The notes beneath the pieces are model-generated. The model did no database searches and had not been told where the DNA came from. It saw only the letters and a list, made by a program, of their open reading frames with translations. From Bacteroidota bacterium (GTDB taxonomy: Bacteria; Bacteroidota; Bacteroidia; UBA4408), in assembly GCA_963169745.1 (NCBI GenBank), contig CAUJCU010000023.1, positions 38,184-102,183 of the forward strand: DNA of 64,000 bases, written 5' to 3'. This document shows, piece after piece, positions 26,570 to 35,455 of this stretch (positions within the stretch are counted from its first letter, which is position 1; every line of letters begins with the position of its first letter). Position numbers and translations under genes: made by a program.

Positions 26570-27379
26570 TTAGGCTTTAATTAACAGAGCCATTTCTGAC
26601 TGTAATTTTTGAGCTTCGGCAGCCGCAGCTTTAAAAAAATTGTTCCCATTATGGGCATACAATATACTTCGCGAGGCATTTACTAACAAACCTACATCAG
26701 CCGTCATTCCATAACGAGCAACCTCCTGCAAGCTTCCACCTTGTGCGCCTACTCCCGGAACCAATAAAAAATGAGAGGGAATAATTTTTCGTATTTCTTT
26801 TAGCATAACCGCTTGTGTTGCCCCGGCCACAAACATTAAATTCTCTTTGGTGCCCCACAAACTAACCTGCTCCAAAACTTTACTGTAAAGATTCGGACTT
26901 CCTTGAAGTTGGAAATCATCTGCTCCTTTGTTAGAGGTTAAGCCCAATACAATAGTAAACTTATCTTTAAATTCTAAAAAAGGCTTTACCGAATCGCTAC
27001 CCATATAAGGCGCCACCGTAATAGCATCAGCCCCCATTTGATTAAAAAAAGCTTGGGCATACATACTTGATGTGTTTCCAATATCTCCTCTTTTGGCATC
27101 AGCAATAATAAAATGTTTCGGATAGCTTTTCTTGATATAGCTTATTGTTTCAAATAAAACAGTCCAGCCCTGTATGCCTAATGCTTCATAAAATGCGGTA
27201 TTGGGTTTATAAGCTACACAATAAGGTGCCGTAGCATCAATAATAGCTTTATTAAATTGCCAAACGGCATCTTTTTCACCTTGCAAATGCTTTGGTAGTT
27301 TTGTAATATCAGGGTCTAATCCCACACACAGAAACGATTGCTGCTCTTTTATAAAGGCTACAAGTTGTGAATAAGTCAT
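26570..27379 (-). CDS. pyrF: Orotidine 5'-phosphate decarboxylase (type 2)
   Basis: Decarboxylates OMP to UMP, the last step of de novo UMP synthesis. It has the active-site motif FIIADAKRGDIGNTS (Asp-x-Lys-x-x-x-Asp network), an N-terminal VGLDPDITKLP and the C-terminal phosphate-binding segment LLVPGVGAQGG. At 269 residues it belongs to the longer type 2 group. It starts 5 bases after the prfA stop, so the two form an operon. Confidence 0.95.
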   Translation of the reverse strand: MTYSQLVAFIKEQQSFLCVGLDPDITKLPKHLQGEKDAVWQFNKAIIDATAPYCVAYKPNTAFYEALGIQGWTVLFETISYIKKSYPKHFIIADAKRGDIGNTSSMYAQAFFNQMGADAITVAPYMGSDSVKPFLEFKDKFTIVLGLTSNKGADDFQLQGSPNLYSKVLEQVSLWGTKENLMFVAGATQAVMLKEIRKIIPSHFLLVPGVGAQGGSLQEVARYGMTADVGLLVNASRSILYAHNGNNFFKAAAAEAQKLQSEMALLIKA

Positions 27380-27384
27380 TGGAA

Positions 27385-28470
27385 CTAACTTTCAATAATT
27401 GAGCTTTCCTTTAATTTTTCCATATTCTCGGCCATTTGCAAGGCATGAATAAAGTCTTCAATATCTCCATCCATAAAAGTGGGCAGATTATAGTTGGTTA
27501 ATCCTATTCGATGATCGGTAATACGGCTTTGTGGATAATTATACGTTCTTATTTTGGCACTACGGTCGCCCGTACTTACCATTGTTTTTCGTTTTCTCGA
27601 TATTTCGTCCAAATGTTTATTTAGCTCAATCTCATAAAGTTTAGTTCGGAGCATAGCTAAGGCGCGTTCTTTATTTTTAAGCTGAGAGCGGTCAACCTGG
27701 CAGGTTATAACTATTCCTGTAGGCTTATGTGTAAGTTGAACTTTAGTTTCCACTTTATTTACATTCTGGCCTCCGGCCCCACTGCTTCGTGAGGTTTGAA
27801 ATTCTAAGTCGGCCGGGTTTATTTCAACATCAACCTCATCGGCTTCAGGAAGCACCGCCACACTTGCTGCAGAGGTGTGTACTCTACCTTGAGCTTCGGT
27901 TAAGGGAACACGTTGTACACGATGCACTCCCGATTCGTACTTTAATATGCCATAAGCTCCTTCGCCTATAACAGTAAAAATAATTTCTTTATACCCTCCG
28001 GTAGTCCCTTCATTAAAATCATCAACTTCAATTCTAAACCCTTTGTTTTCACAATATCGGGTGTACATTCGGTATAAGTCGCCAGCAAAAATACTTGCTT
28101 CATCACCACCTGTTCCGGCTCTTAATTCAATAATTGCATTACGATCATCTTCCGGGTCTTTAGGAACCAGCATCATTCTTATTTCTTCTTCCATGGCCTC
28201 TTTCCGAGTGTTGCTCTGTTCCAGTTCAGTTCGTGCAAATTGTTTTAACTCCTCGTCTTGTTCGTTCATCAGCATATCTTTTGCCGTGTCAATATTCAAG
28301 ATTACGGATTTATATTCGTGGTAAGCCTCAACTAATTGTTTTAAATCTTTATATTCTTTATTCATTTGCTTAAACAAACGCATATCCCCTATTACTTTGG
28401 GATCTCCCAAACGCAATTCGATTTCTTCATATTTTCGCTTTAGCGAAGCTAATTTTTCTACTAAATCCAT
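27385..28470 (-). CDS. prfA: Peptide chain release factor 1
   Basis: Terminates translation at UAA and UAG. The protein is 361 residues, with the N-terminal coiled domain, [21 protein letters not shown], the conserved [27 protein letters not shown] stretch, and the catalytic GGQ in [19 protein letters not shown]. Length and the absence of the RF2 frameshift signal support RF1. It is followed by pyrF and divergent from queA across a 505-base gap holding three inverted repeats. Confidence 0.96.
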   Translation of the reverse strand: MDLVEKLASLKRKYEEIELRLGDPKVIGDMRLFKQMNKEYKDLKQLVEAYHEYKSVILNIDTAKDMLMNEQDEELKQFARTELEQSNTRKEAMEEEIRMMLVPKDPEDDRNAIIELRAGTGGDEASIFAGDLYRMYTRYCENKGFRIEVDDFNEGTTGGYKEIIFTVIGEGAYGILKYESGVHRVQRVPLTEAQGRVHTSAASVAVLPEADEVDVEINPADLEFQTSRSSGAGGQNVNKVETKVQLTHKPTGIVITCQVDRSQLKNKERALAMLRTKLYEIELNKHLDEISRKRKTMVSTGDRSAKIRTYNYPQSRITDHRIGLTNYNLPTFMDGDIEDFIHALQMAENMEKLKESSIIES

Positions 28471-28495
28471 TACGTATTTTTAATTTTTAAAGGCA

Positions 28496-28503
28496 CAAAA
28501 GTA
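28496..28503 (-). promoter_or_regulatory. Putative -7 promoter element TACTTTTG of prfA-pyrF
   Basis: Exact TAnnTTTG on the minus strand, 25 bases before the prfA ATG. Confidence 0.5.
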
Positions 28504-28529
28504 GTAAAAATAGACGGGTAATCTCTAAA

Positions 28530-28550
28530 AAGCAATTAATCAGATTGCTT
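28530..28550. repeat. Inverted repeat AAGCAAT-N7-ATTGCTT
   Basis: A perfect 7-bp inverted repeat with a 7-base spacer, upstream of the prfA -7 element. It could be an operator or hairpin; chance is possible at this length. Confidence 0.35.
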
Positions 28551-28704
28551 AAAATAATTTATAAAGAAAATACCGAAACTTAAGTAAGTTGGTTTTTTAT
28601 GTATTTCATACCGCATTTTAGGAGTATGTGGCGTTATAAAAATGAGGCGTTAATAACCCAAAAAACTGCTTTTCTCTTTTTCTTCTCCGAATTTTATATT
28701 TTGA

Positions 28705-28732
28705 TACTTTTATAAGTTGTATTATAAAAGTA
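28705..28732. repeat. Inverted repeat TACTTTTATAA-N6-TTATAAAAGTA
   Basis: A perfect 11-bp inverted repeat with a 6-base spacer (GTTGTA), mid-way between the divergent prfA and queA promoters. No U-tract follows. Confidence 0.55.
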
Positions 28733-28786
28733 CGCATTATAACAAATTTAACAATAAACTGTTTTTCAATGCATTGCGCTATATTT

Positions 28787-28809
28787 TAACCACTTTAAGA
28801 AAGTGGTTA
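28787..28809. repeat. Inverted repeat TAACCACTTT-AAG-AAAGTGGTTA
   Basis: A perfect 10-bp inverted repeat with a 3-base loop, 54 bases from the previous palindrome. It is a compact hairpin or dyad operator without an adjacent U-run. Confidence 0.6.
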
Positions 28810-28926
28810 GTACGGTTGTTTTATGCAGGTATCAGTTTGTAAATAAACTTAGGTATGCAAAAAGGTCTTTAGCGCGCTTAGAAATTATCTTTAATTTTTT
28901 TGGCTAAAGAAATCCATTAAATATAT

Positions 28927-28934
28927 TACCTTTG
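28927..28934 (+). promoter_or_regulatory. Putative -7 promoter element TACCTTTG of queA
   Basis: Exact TAnnTTTG followed by C, 41 bases before the queA ATG. A TTTG occurs upstream at 28899-28902 but with a long 24-base spacer. Confidence 0.5.
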
Positions 28935-28975
28935 CACCTTTATTTTTAAAAAATTACCGTAATAATTTTTACCTT

Positions 28976-30025
28976 ATGAAACTTTCACAGTTTAATTTCC
29001 ACCTTCCTAAAGAACTTATTGCAGAACATCCTTCAAAAAACAGAGATGAGTCACGCTTAATGGTTATTGACCGCAAAACCGGTAAAATTGAGCATAAGAT
29101 ATTTAAAGACCTACTGGGTTACTTTAATGATGGTGATTGTATGATTGTAAACGACACCAAAGTATTTCCGGCTCGTTTGTATGGCAATAAAGAAAAAACA
29201 GGAGCTAAAATTGAAGTTTTTTTGCTTCGTGAATTAAACCGTGAGAGCCGCCTTTGGGATGTATTAGTAGATCCGGCACGAAAAATAAGAATAGGGAACA
29301 AACTTTATTTTGGTGAAGATGATTCATTAGTAGCCGAAGTAATTGATAATACCACATCAAGAGGGAGAACCTTACGTTTTTTATTTGATGGTTCTTATGA
29401 AGAATTCAAATCTACTATTGAAGCTTTAGGAGAAACTCCACTACCAAAATATATAAAAAGGCCACCGGTTCCTGAAGACGAAGAACGCTATCAAACTATT
29501 TTTGCCAAACACGAAGGAGCAGTTGCTGCACCCACAGCCGGTATGCATTTTAGTAAAGAGCTGTATAAGCGTATGGAGTTAAAGGGAATTAATTTTGCTC
29601 CTATTACACTTCATGTGGGCTTAGGTTCGTTTAGACCTGTAGAAGTAGAAGACCTTACAAAACACAAGATGGATAGTGAGCAGGTTATTATTTCTGAGCA
29701 AACCTGCAAATTAGTTAATTCTACCAAAGAGCGTAAGAAAAAAGTTTGTGCAGTTGGAACTACTGTTATGCGTGCTATTGAAACGAGTGTTTCTACTACA
29801 AATACATTAAAACCTTATGATCAATGGACTAATAAGTTTATTTTTCCGCCATACGATTTTAGTATTGCCAACAGCATGATTACGAATTTTCACATGCCAG
29901 AATCTACTTTATTAATGATGGTTAGTGCCTTTGCCGACTACGATTTGGTTATGGAAGCGTATAAAATTGCAGTAAAAGAAAAATATCGTTTCTTAAGTTA
30001 CGGTGATGCCATGTTGATTCTGTAA
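28976..30025 (+). CDS. queA: S-adenosylmethionine:tRNA ribosyltransferase-isomerase
   Basis: Adds the epoxycyclopentanediol precursor to preQ1 in tRNA during queuosine synthesis, using SAM as ribosyl donor. Family-specific segments: [22 protein letters not shown] near the N-terminus, [47 protein letters not shown] and [17 protein letters not shown]. Length 349 fits. It has its own promoter and is followed by ispD after 10 bases. queD lies separately at 43 kb. Confidence 0.97.
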   Translation: MKLSQFNFHLPKELIAEHPSKNRDESRLMVIDRKTGKIEHKIFKDLLGYFNDGDCMIVNDTKVFPARLYGNKEKTGAKIEVFLLRELNRESRLWDVLVDPARKIRIGNKLYFGEDDSLVAEVIDNTTSRGRTLRFLFDGSYEEFKSTIEALGETPLPKYIKRPPVPEDEERYQTIFAKHEGAVAAPTAGMHFSKELYKRMELKGINFAPITLHVGLGSFRPVEVEDLTKHKMDSEQVIISEQTCKLVNSTKERKKKVCAVGTTVMRAIETSVSTTNTLKPYDQWTNKFIFPPYDFSIANSMITNFHMPESTLLMMVSAFADYDLVMEAYKIAVKEKYRFLSYGDAMLIL

Positions 30026-30035
30026 AAGTCGTGTT

Positions 30036-30710
30036 TTGAGCAAGCATGTCATCATTGTTGCAGGAGGTTCCGGAACCCGTATGGGAGCAAGCATTCCTAA
30101 GCAATTTATGGAACTTCAAAGCAAACCAATATTAATGCACAGCATTAAACGGTTTTATACTTATGATAAGCAAATTCATATTGTTGTGGTATTGCCGAAA
30201 AAACAAGTTTCATATTGGCAACAATTATGTGAAACGCATCAATTTTTAATTCCTCATGAGGTTATTATAGGTGGTGCAGAACGCTATTATTCAGTAAAGA
30301 ATGGGCTAAGTTCACTTACACAATATACCGGTTATGTAGCCATTCATGATGCAGTAAGGCCTTTGGTTAGCCAGCAAACTATTAAATTAGCCTTTGAGTC
30401 GGCATTACTTCACGGAAGTGGAATTCCTGTTATTCCCTTGCATGATTCTATTAGAAAAACAGAAAGTCAGAATAATTTTTCGGTTGACCGCAATCATTAC
30501 AAAATAGTGCAAACACCTCAATGCTTTAATTTAGAAAATCTGACTGCGTCTTATGAAAGACCATTTCAAACTTCTTTTACAGATGATGCCTCTGTTTATG
30601 AATATGCTGGCCATAAGATCCATCTCACATCAGGAAACCCTGAGAATCTTAAAATTACAACTCCCCAAGATTTAAAGACAGCCGAAGTACTTTTTGATGG
30701 TGTACTTTAA
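30036..30710 (+). CDS. ispD: 2-C-methyl-D-erythritol 4-phosphate cytidylyltransferase
   Basis: The third enzyme of the MEP isoprenoid pathway, transferring CMP to MEP. The N-terminus VIIVAGGSGTRMGASIPKQF is the nucleotide-binding loop with the catalytic Arg and Lys; further motifs are AIHDAVRPLV and FTDDASVYEYAGH. 224 residues, normal. The start must be the TTG at 30036, since no ATG precedes the GGSGTRM loop in frame. It follows queA by 10 bases, so the two are an operon. Confidence 0.95.
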   Translation: MSKHVIIVAGGSGTRMGASIPKQFMELQSKPILMHSIKRFYTYDKQIHIVVVLPKKQVSYWQQLCETHQFLIPHEVIIGGAERYYSVKNGLSSLTQYTGYVAIHDAVRPLVSQQTIKLAFESALLHGSGIPVIPLHDSIRKTESQNNFSVDRNHYKIVQTPQCFNLENLTASYERPFQTSFTDDASVYEYAGHKIHLTSGNPENLKITTPQDLKTAEVLFDGVL

Positions 30711-30725
30711 ATACTTTTTTAAAGT

Positions 30726-32264
30726 TTAACCCGCCCAATTTTCGCGGTCTAAACTACGGTATTGGATTGCTTCTGCTAAATGATTAATTTCAATTTCATC
30801 GGCTCCCTCTAAATCAGCAATAGTTCGTGAAACCTTTAAAATACTGTCATAAGCCCGAGCGCTTAGGCCTAATTTATCCATAGCTGTTTTTAGTAACTGC
30901 TTGCCGGCATCAGTGATTTTACAGATCGTTTGTATTTTTTTGGCAGACATTTGAGCGTTGCAGTGTACATTTTCTGTATTAACAAAACGCTTTCCTTGAA
31001 TTTCTCGGGCTTTAATCACTCTGTCACGAATAGTACTGCTTTTTTCAGCAAATTGCTCGCGAGTTAATTCTCCAAACGCTACAGGAGTTACCTCAACATG
31101 AATGTCAATTCGGTCTAATAAAGGTCCCGAAATTTTATTCAAGTACCTTTGCACCACACCGGGGGCACACACACATTCTTTTTCGGGATGATTATAATAT
31201 CCGCAAGGACAAGGGTTCATAGCTGCTATAAGCATAAAACTGGCTGGATACTCAATTGAAAATTTAGCTCTTGAAACCATGATGCATTTTTCTTCGAGGG
31301 GCTGCCGCATGACCTCCAAAACGGATCGCTTAAATTCAGGTAGTTCATCTAAAAACAAAACCCCATTGTGCGACAATGATATTTCACCCGGCTGTGGAAT
31401 TCCTCCACCTCCTACAAGAGCCACATCACTAATGGTATGATGTGGAGATCGAAAAGGCCGTGTAGTAATAAGTGAAGCATTTTTACCCATTTTACCGGCC
31501 ACGCTGTGTATTTTTGTTGTTTCTAATGATTCTTGAAGCGTTAAAGGAGGCAAAATTGTGGGAATTCTTTTAGCCAGCATGGTTTTTCCGGCACCGGGCG
31601 GCCCAATTAAAATAGCGTTATGACCTCCTGCTGCTGCTATTTCTAAAGCCCGTTTTATATTTTCCTGACCTTTCACATCACAAAAATCAAACTCACTTTG
31701 ATTTAGTCTTTCAAAAAATTCTTCGTGAGTATTTACTTTGGTTCTTTCAAGACTTTCTTCATCTGTTAAAAAGCGAATAACTTCACTTAGGCTTTCCACC
31801 CCATACACTTCTAGAGCATCTACTATAGCTGCTTCTCGGGCATTTTGCTTGGGCAGAATAAAGCCCTTAAAGCCCTCCTTTTGCGCCTGAATTGCAATAG
31901 GCAAAGCCCCTTTTATGGGTTGTACGGTACCATCTAATGACAGTTCTCCCATAATAATATAGTGGCCCAATTTTGATGTAAAAATTTGTTCTGAGCCGGC
32001 TAAAATTCCTACTGCTATTGTAAGATCATAGGCAGAGCCTTCCTTGCGGATATCGGCCGGAGCCATATTAATCACTATTTTTTTACCGGGCATTTTATAT
32101 CCCACATGTTTTAAGGCAGCCGAAACACGCTGTTGACTTTCTTTTACCGCATTATCAGGTAATCCAACATGAAAATACTTTATCCCTGTTGAAACATCAA
32201 TTTCAACGGTAATAGTTGTTGCATTTACTCCATAAACGGCACTTCCGTAGCTTTTTACAAGCAT
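30726..32264 (-). CDS. YifB/ComM-family Mg-chelatase-like AAA+ ATPase
   Basis: A 512-residue protein with an N-terminal ChlI-like domain (VEIDVSTGIKYFHVGLPDNAVKESQQRV), an AAA+ core with Walker A GPPGAGKTMLAKRIP and Walker B LFLDELPEF, a zinc-like cysteine cluster (MNPCPCGYYNHPEKECVC) and a C-terminal helical domain. Proteobacterial ComM is a hexameric helicase promoting branch migration during natural transformation; the same role in Bacteroidota is inference. It follows gldH by 4 bases in the thioesterase-gldH-comM-like run. Confidence 0.93.
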   Translation of the reverse strand: MLVKSYGSAVYGVNATTITVEIDVSTGIKYFHVGLPDNAVKESQQRVSAALKHVGYKMPGKKIVINMAPADIRKEGSAYDLTIAVGILAGSEQIFTSKLGHYIIMGELSLDGTVQPIKGALPIAIQAQKEGFKGFILPKQNAREAAIVDALEVYGVESLSEVIRFLTDEESLERTKVNTHEEFFERLNQSEFDFCDVKGQENIKRALEIAAAGGHNAILIGPPGAGKTMLAKRIPTILPPLTLQESLETTKIHSVAGKMGKNASLITTRPFRSPHHTISDVALVGGGGIPQPGEISLSHNGVLFLDELPEFKRSVLEVMRQPLEEKCIMVSRAKFSIEYPASFMLIAAMNPCPCGYYNHPEKECVCAPGVVQRYLNKISGPLLDRIDIHVEVTPVAFGELTREQFAEKSSTIRDRVIKAREIQGKRFVNTENVHCNAQMSAKKIQTICKITDAGKQLLKTAMDKLGLSARAYDSILKVSRTIADLEGADEIEINHLAEAIQYRSLDRENWAG

Positions 32265-32268
32265 TTTT

Positions 32269-32736
32269 TTATTGCTTTTCTATTCGTAAACCAATATCCA
32301 TAATCATGGGTAATTTCGATACACGCATGGCTTGCTCAAATTTGAATTTATATGTTCCCTGGTGTTTAAACCGCACATTCTTTTTGAATAATATCTGATT
32401 ATCCCAAATATCTCCACTACCATCACCAAGCCACTTTCCCGAAGGGTCGGCTAAAATACATTCTAGTGTATCGCGAGAAACCGTTTGATCAGGATACTGC
32501 GTATCTAAAAACAAATATAAATTACTAAAGGCATAACTACCGGCATTGCGAACATTTACATAAACATTGTGCAAAGTTACTGTGTCTGTAATTGGAACTT
32601 CAAAAGAAATCGGTTCATTCTTATTCCAAATATTGTCCGGAATATCTGTATTTTGTTCAAAAACTCTTTTGGAATCGCAAGAAGTGCAAAAGAACAAAAA
32701 GCCAATGGCTGCAAAAAGGGTAAAAATATTTTTCAT
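32269..32736 (-). CDS. gldH: Gliding motility lipoprotein GldH
   Basis: A 155-residue lipoprotein with a signal peptide ending in lipobox CTSC (lipidated Cys20). The body matches GldH: NIWNKNEPISFEVPITDT, YVNVRNAGSYAFSNLYLFL, GKWLGDGSGDIWDNQILFKKNVRF and MDIGLRIEK. In Flavobacterium johnsoniae GldH is required for gliding and associated with the T9SS/gliding apparatus. Its presence agrees with the T9SS sorting domains on five proteins here. It sits between an acyl-CoA thioesterase and a ComM-like ATPase, with gaps of 3 and 4 bases. Confidence 0.93.
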   Translation of the reverse strand: MKNIFTLFAAIGFLFFCTSCDSKRVFEQNTDIPDNIWNKNEPISFEVPITDTVTLHNVYVNVRNAGSYAFSNLYLFLDTQYPDQTVSRDTLECILADPSGKWLGDGSGDIWDNQILFKKNVRFKHQGTYKFKFEQAMRVSKLPMIMDIGLRIEKQ

Positions 32737-32739
32737 AGT

Positions 32740-33255
32740 TTACGAATTTGTGAATAGGGCCATCAATTCAGTAGCCTGTGCTGGTTTCATTTTTCCGGCT
32801 AAGATAAGACTTAATTGTTTGCGCCTTAAAGCGCCATTATATCGTTCTTTTTCTTGTTCTGTTTCCGGAATAAGTTCGGGGACAGAAATGGGGCATCCTA
32901 CCTGGTCAACCGCTACAAAAGTATAAATAGCCTCGTTACATTTTGTTTTGGCACCTGTTGCTTGATTTTCTACAAAAACATCAATAAAAACCTCCATAGA
33001 AGAATTGAAGGCTCGTGACACTTTAGCTTCAAGAGTAACTACATCGCCTAACTTAATAGGATGATTAAAGCTTACATTATTTACCGAAGCCGTTACTACT
33101 ACACGTCTGCAATGACGGTGTGCGGCAATTGCACTTGTTATATCCATCCAATGCAACAAGCGCCCTCCCATTAAATTACTCAAAGTATTGGTATCGTTTG
33201 GGAGAACTATTTCGGTGCTAATAGCTTTACTTTCTGCTGCTTTTTTTGCTTTCAT
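32740..33255 (-). CDS. Hotdog-fold acyl-CoA thioesterase
   Basis: A 171-residue single-hotdog enzyme hydrolysing acyl-CoA. Visible motifs: NTLSNLMGGRLLHWMDITSAIAAHRHC, the catalytic-helix region typical of the YciA/BACH group, and VSFNHPIKLGDVVTLEAKVSRAF. Chain-length preference cannot be read. It is first in an operon with gldH and the ComM-like gene, with a TATCTTTG element 14 bases before its ATG. Confidence 0.9.
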   Translation of the reverse strand: MKAKKAAESKAISTEIVLPNDTNTLSNLMGGRLLHWMDITSAIAAHRHCRRVVVTASVNNVSFNHPIKLGDVVTLEAKVSRAFNSSMEVFIDVFVENQATGAKTKCNEAIYTFVAVDQVGCPISVPELIPETEQEKERYNGALRRKQLSLILAGKMKPAQATELMALFTNS

Positions 33256-33269
33256 TATGATATTTTCTG

Positions 33270-33277
33270 CAAAGATA
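33270..33277 (-). promoter_or_regulatory. Putative -7 promoter element TATCTTTG of the thioesterase-gldH-comM-like operon
   Basis: Exact TAnnTTTG followed by C on the minus strand, 14 bases before the thioesterase ATG. Confidence 0.5.
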
Positions 33278-33354
33278 GACGAAAAGAAGATAATGTGTAA
33301 AGGCTTAAGAATAAACCTGCATTATCCGAACCAAGCCATGCGGTGTTGTTTATA

Positions 33355-34611
33355 CTAAAAACCCTTAAACAGCACTCCGTTAATATAAACTTGCTCAACT
33401 AAGTTGCTGCCAAAAGAATAAGGCATAAAAGCCAATGAAGAAATATTTTGTGTTACTATTAGATTAGCCTTTTTACCCACAGTTATAGAACCAAAATGTT
33501 GTGACAAACTCATAGCGTATGCTCCATTTACGGTTGATGCATTTAAAACTTGTTCGGGTGTTAAACCATAATGAATACAAGCTATGGCATTCATCAAATT
33601 CATATTTCCACTAGGGCAACTGCCCGGGTTAAAATCGCTCGCCAGAGCCAGTGGTAAGCCTGATTCTATCATTTTTTTAGCCGGAGGATGAGGTAAATTT
33701 AAAAAGAAAGCAGCTCCGGGGAGAATTACAGGCATGGTATTCCTGTTTTGAAGAGCATTTATTTCTTTTTCGCCCACGTACTCCAAATGATCAACACTAA
33801 TTGCATTAACCTTAACTCCTGCAAGCACCCCGCCATAATTACTCATTTGTTCGGCATGCACTTTTGACAACATGCCATAATTTTGAGCTGTTATCAAAAT
33901 CTTTTCTGTTTCTTGGGGCGTAAAATAGTTTTCTTCACAAAACACATCACAAAAATCTGCCAAGCCTTCATTGGCCACAGCCGGTATCATTTCTTCAATA
34001 ATAAGTTTTAGGTAAGCCTCTTTGTTTTGCTTATAATTAGCCGGAACCGCATGAGCTCCCAAAAATGTTGATTTTATAGGGAGAGGTAAATTTTCTTTAA
34101 GTTTCCTTATTACTCTGAGCATTTTAAGTTCACTCTCTATACTTAATCCATAGCCACTTTTAATTTCAATTGCTCCGGTTCCTTGGCGCACCATTTCGTT
34201 AATGCGGGTTAGTGCTCCTTCATACAGTTCTTCTTCGGAAGTATGGGCCAATTTTTGAGCTGAATTTAATATTCCCCCTCCTTTAGCTGCAATTTCTTGG
34301 TACGATAAACCATGAATTCGATCAACAAATTCTAATTCACGAGTACCTGCATATACTATATGTGTATGTGAATCGCAATAGGTAGGCATGACTATTTTTC
34401 CCGATGCATCTATAACTTCCAAATTACTCCAATCACTAATTCCGGGCCATTCACTCATGGTTCCGTAAGCAGCAATAGTATCACCTTCAATAGCCAACCA
34501 AGCATTAAAAAGTGAAGGCACTTCATCCATAGCTTTTCCTCTTAAAATAGTCTCCTCAGGAGTTCTAATTTGGGCTAGTTGTTTTATATTTTTAATTAAA
34601 ATTTTATGCAT
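33355..34611 (-). CDS. hutI: Imidazolonepropionase
   Basis: A metal-dependent amidohydrolase that opens 4-imidazolone-5-propionate to N-formimino-L-glutamate in histidine degradation. Motifs: the metal-ligand pair in DSHTHIVYAGTRELEF, GGGILNSAQ, EIKSGYGLSIESELKMLRVI (substrate contacts), HAEQMSNYGG, SVDHLEYV and ASDFNPGSCPSGNMNLMN. Length 418 is typical. No other hut gene lies beside it. Its ATG is 11 bases from the divergent Kazal-domain gene, so their promoters must overlap each other's 5' ends. Confidence 0.96.
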   Translation of the reverse strand: MHKILIKNIKQLAQIRTPEETILRGKAMDEVPSLFNAWLAIEGDTIAAYGTMSEWPGISDWSNLEVIDASGKIVMPTYCDSHTHIVYAGTRELEFVDRIHGLSYQEIAAKGGGILNSAQKLAHTSEEELYEGALTRINEMVRQGTGAIEIKSGYGLSIESELKMLRVIRKLKENLPLPIKSTFLGAHAVPANYKQNKEAYLKLIIEEMIPAVANEGLADFCDVFCEENYFTPQETEKILITAQNYGMLSKVHAEQMSNYGGVLAGVKVNAISVDHLEYVGEKEINALQNRNTMPVILPGAAFFLNLPHPPAKKMIESGLPLALASDFNPGSCPSGNMNLMNAIACIHYGLTPEQVLNASTVNGAYAMSLSQHFGSITVGKKANLIVTQNISSLAFMPYSFGSNLVEQVYINGVLFKGF

Positions 34612-34618
34612 AATTTTG
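34611..34618 (+). promoter_or_regulatory. Putative -7 promoter element TAATTTTG of the Kazal-domain gene
   Basis: Exact TAnnTTTG followed by C, four bases before the ATG at 34623. Its first base is the first base of the divergent hutI start codon. A leaderless or near-leaderless transcript is implied. Confidence 0.45.
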
Positions 34619-34622
34619 CATC

Positions 34623-35111
34623 ATGAATATAATTGATTGGTCAAAGAAAGTGGTTTTTTGCATAATTGCTTTCTTTTTATTCAATTCTTTACACGCACAA
34701 AATACCGGTTTATGTGTTGATAGTTTTAATATTCAACCAGGTTCAGCATGTCCAACAGATTTTGAGCCGGTATGCGGATGTAATAATAAAACCTACCGAA
34801 ATGTGTGCTTTGCCAATAATGACGGGGTAATGTATTACTCAATGGGCAGTTGTGAACCCCTTGCCATTGATATTAACCCCAATCCGGTAGAACAAACATT
34901 ATTTTTGAAGGCCATTTTAAAATATGCCGGAAATCTAACCATAATGATTACCGATATTAACGGACAAGAGTATTTTAAAAGGCATTATTCCAATAGTACT
35001 TCAATAGATCTTCCTATTGAGGTAAGCGGCTATCGCAATGGTATTTATTTGGTATTTGCCGTTACAGATAAAACGTATGTTTATAAAAAGTTTTCTAAAC
35101 ATAGTTTTTAA
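34623..35111 (+). CDS. Secreted Kazal-type protease inhibitor-like protein with T9SS sorting domain
   Basis: A 162-residue exported protein: signal peptide (VFCIIAFFLFNSLHAQ), one Kazal-like domain (about residues 31-78), then a T9SS type A sorting domain (INPNPVEQTLFL ... GIYLVFAVTDKTYVYKKF). The Kazal domain has six cysteines in the pattern C-x11-C-x7-C-x-C-x8-C-x14-C and the conserved PVCGCNNKTYRNVC. Kazal domains inhibit serine proteases by presenting a reactive-site loop; activity here is not shown. It is monocistronic and divergent from hutI. Confidence 0.88.
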   Translation: MNIIDWSKKVVFCIIAFFLFNSLHAQNTGLCVDSFNIQPGSACPTDFEPVCGCNNKTYRNVCFANNDGVMYYSMGSCEPLAIDINPNPVEQTLFLKAILKYAGNLTIMITDINGQEYFKRHYSNSTSIDLPIEVSGYRNGIYLVFAVTDKTYVYKKFSKHSF

Positions 35112-35455
35112 TTCTTCAAAGCAAATCTGATGAATTAATAATTTCTTTAAAAGGGGTAAAATAAGGAGAAACTCCGGTGTGTTTTCTTTTTCTATAAGGC
35201 ACTAAAATAGAGCACACTATTAACACACTCCATAACTTTAAGCAATTCAGCTCGAGAAAAAAGTTTAAATAGCTAATTATTAAGCTTTTGTTATCCTGAT
35301 TAGAGTTTATAAGAGTTAAATCAAACAGGGTAACATTGAAATCTGTTTTCAAACTAAATTATGATATGTGTCATTGTTTTTTTCAAATAAATCTTTTTAA
35401 AAATTGGTTTTTCTCTTAAAAACATTTACTTTTATCTTCATTTTTTAATTTTCTT
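35112..35455. other. 344-base intergenic region without a convincing gene
   Basis: AT-rich. A 78-codon open frame exists on the minus strand (35116-35352) but has no recognisable domain, promoter or ribosome-binding context, so I do not call it. A weak promoter-like pair precedes the cytochrome gene: TTG at 35404-35406 and TACTTTTA at 35427-35434 (final G replaced by A). Confidence 0.5.

Larger units (their letters stand above)
28471..28975. other. 505-base divergent intergenic region with three perfect inverted repeats
   Basis: No plausible gene seen on either strand. It holds a putative prfA promoter (28496-28503, minus strand), a putative queA promoter (28927-28934, plus strand) and three perfect inverted repeats, listed separately. 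None is followed by a U-run typical of a terminator. A small RNA cannot be excluded. Confidence 0.6.

Noticed and set aside
30704..30725. Inverted repeat ACTTTAAA/TTTAAAGT between ispD and the ComM-like gene
   Set aside because: The stem is 8 bp and nearly all A-T, too weak to call a terminator.
35116..35352. 78-codon minus-strand open frame in the gap before the cytochrome gene
   Set aside because: No recognisable domain, promoter or conserved neighbour; composition looks like AT-rich intergenic DNA. A gene is not excluded, but I cannot support one.
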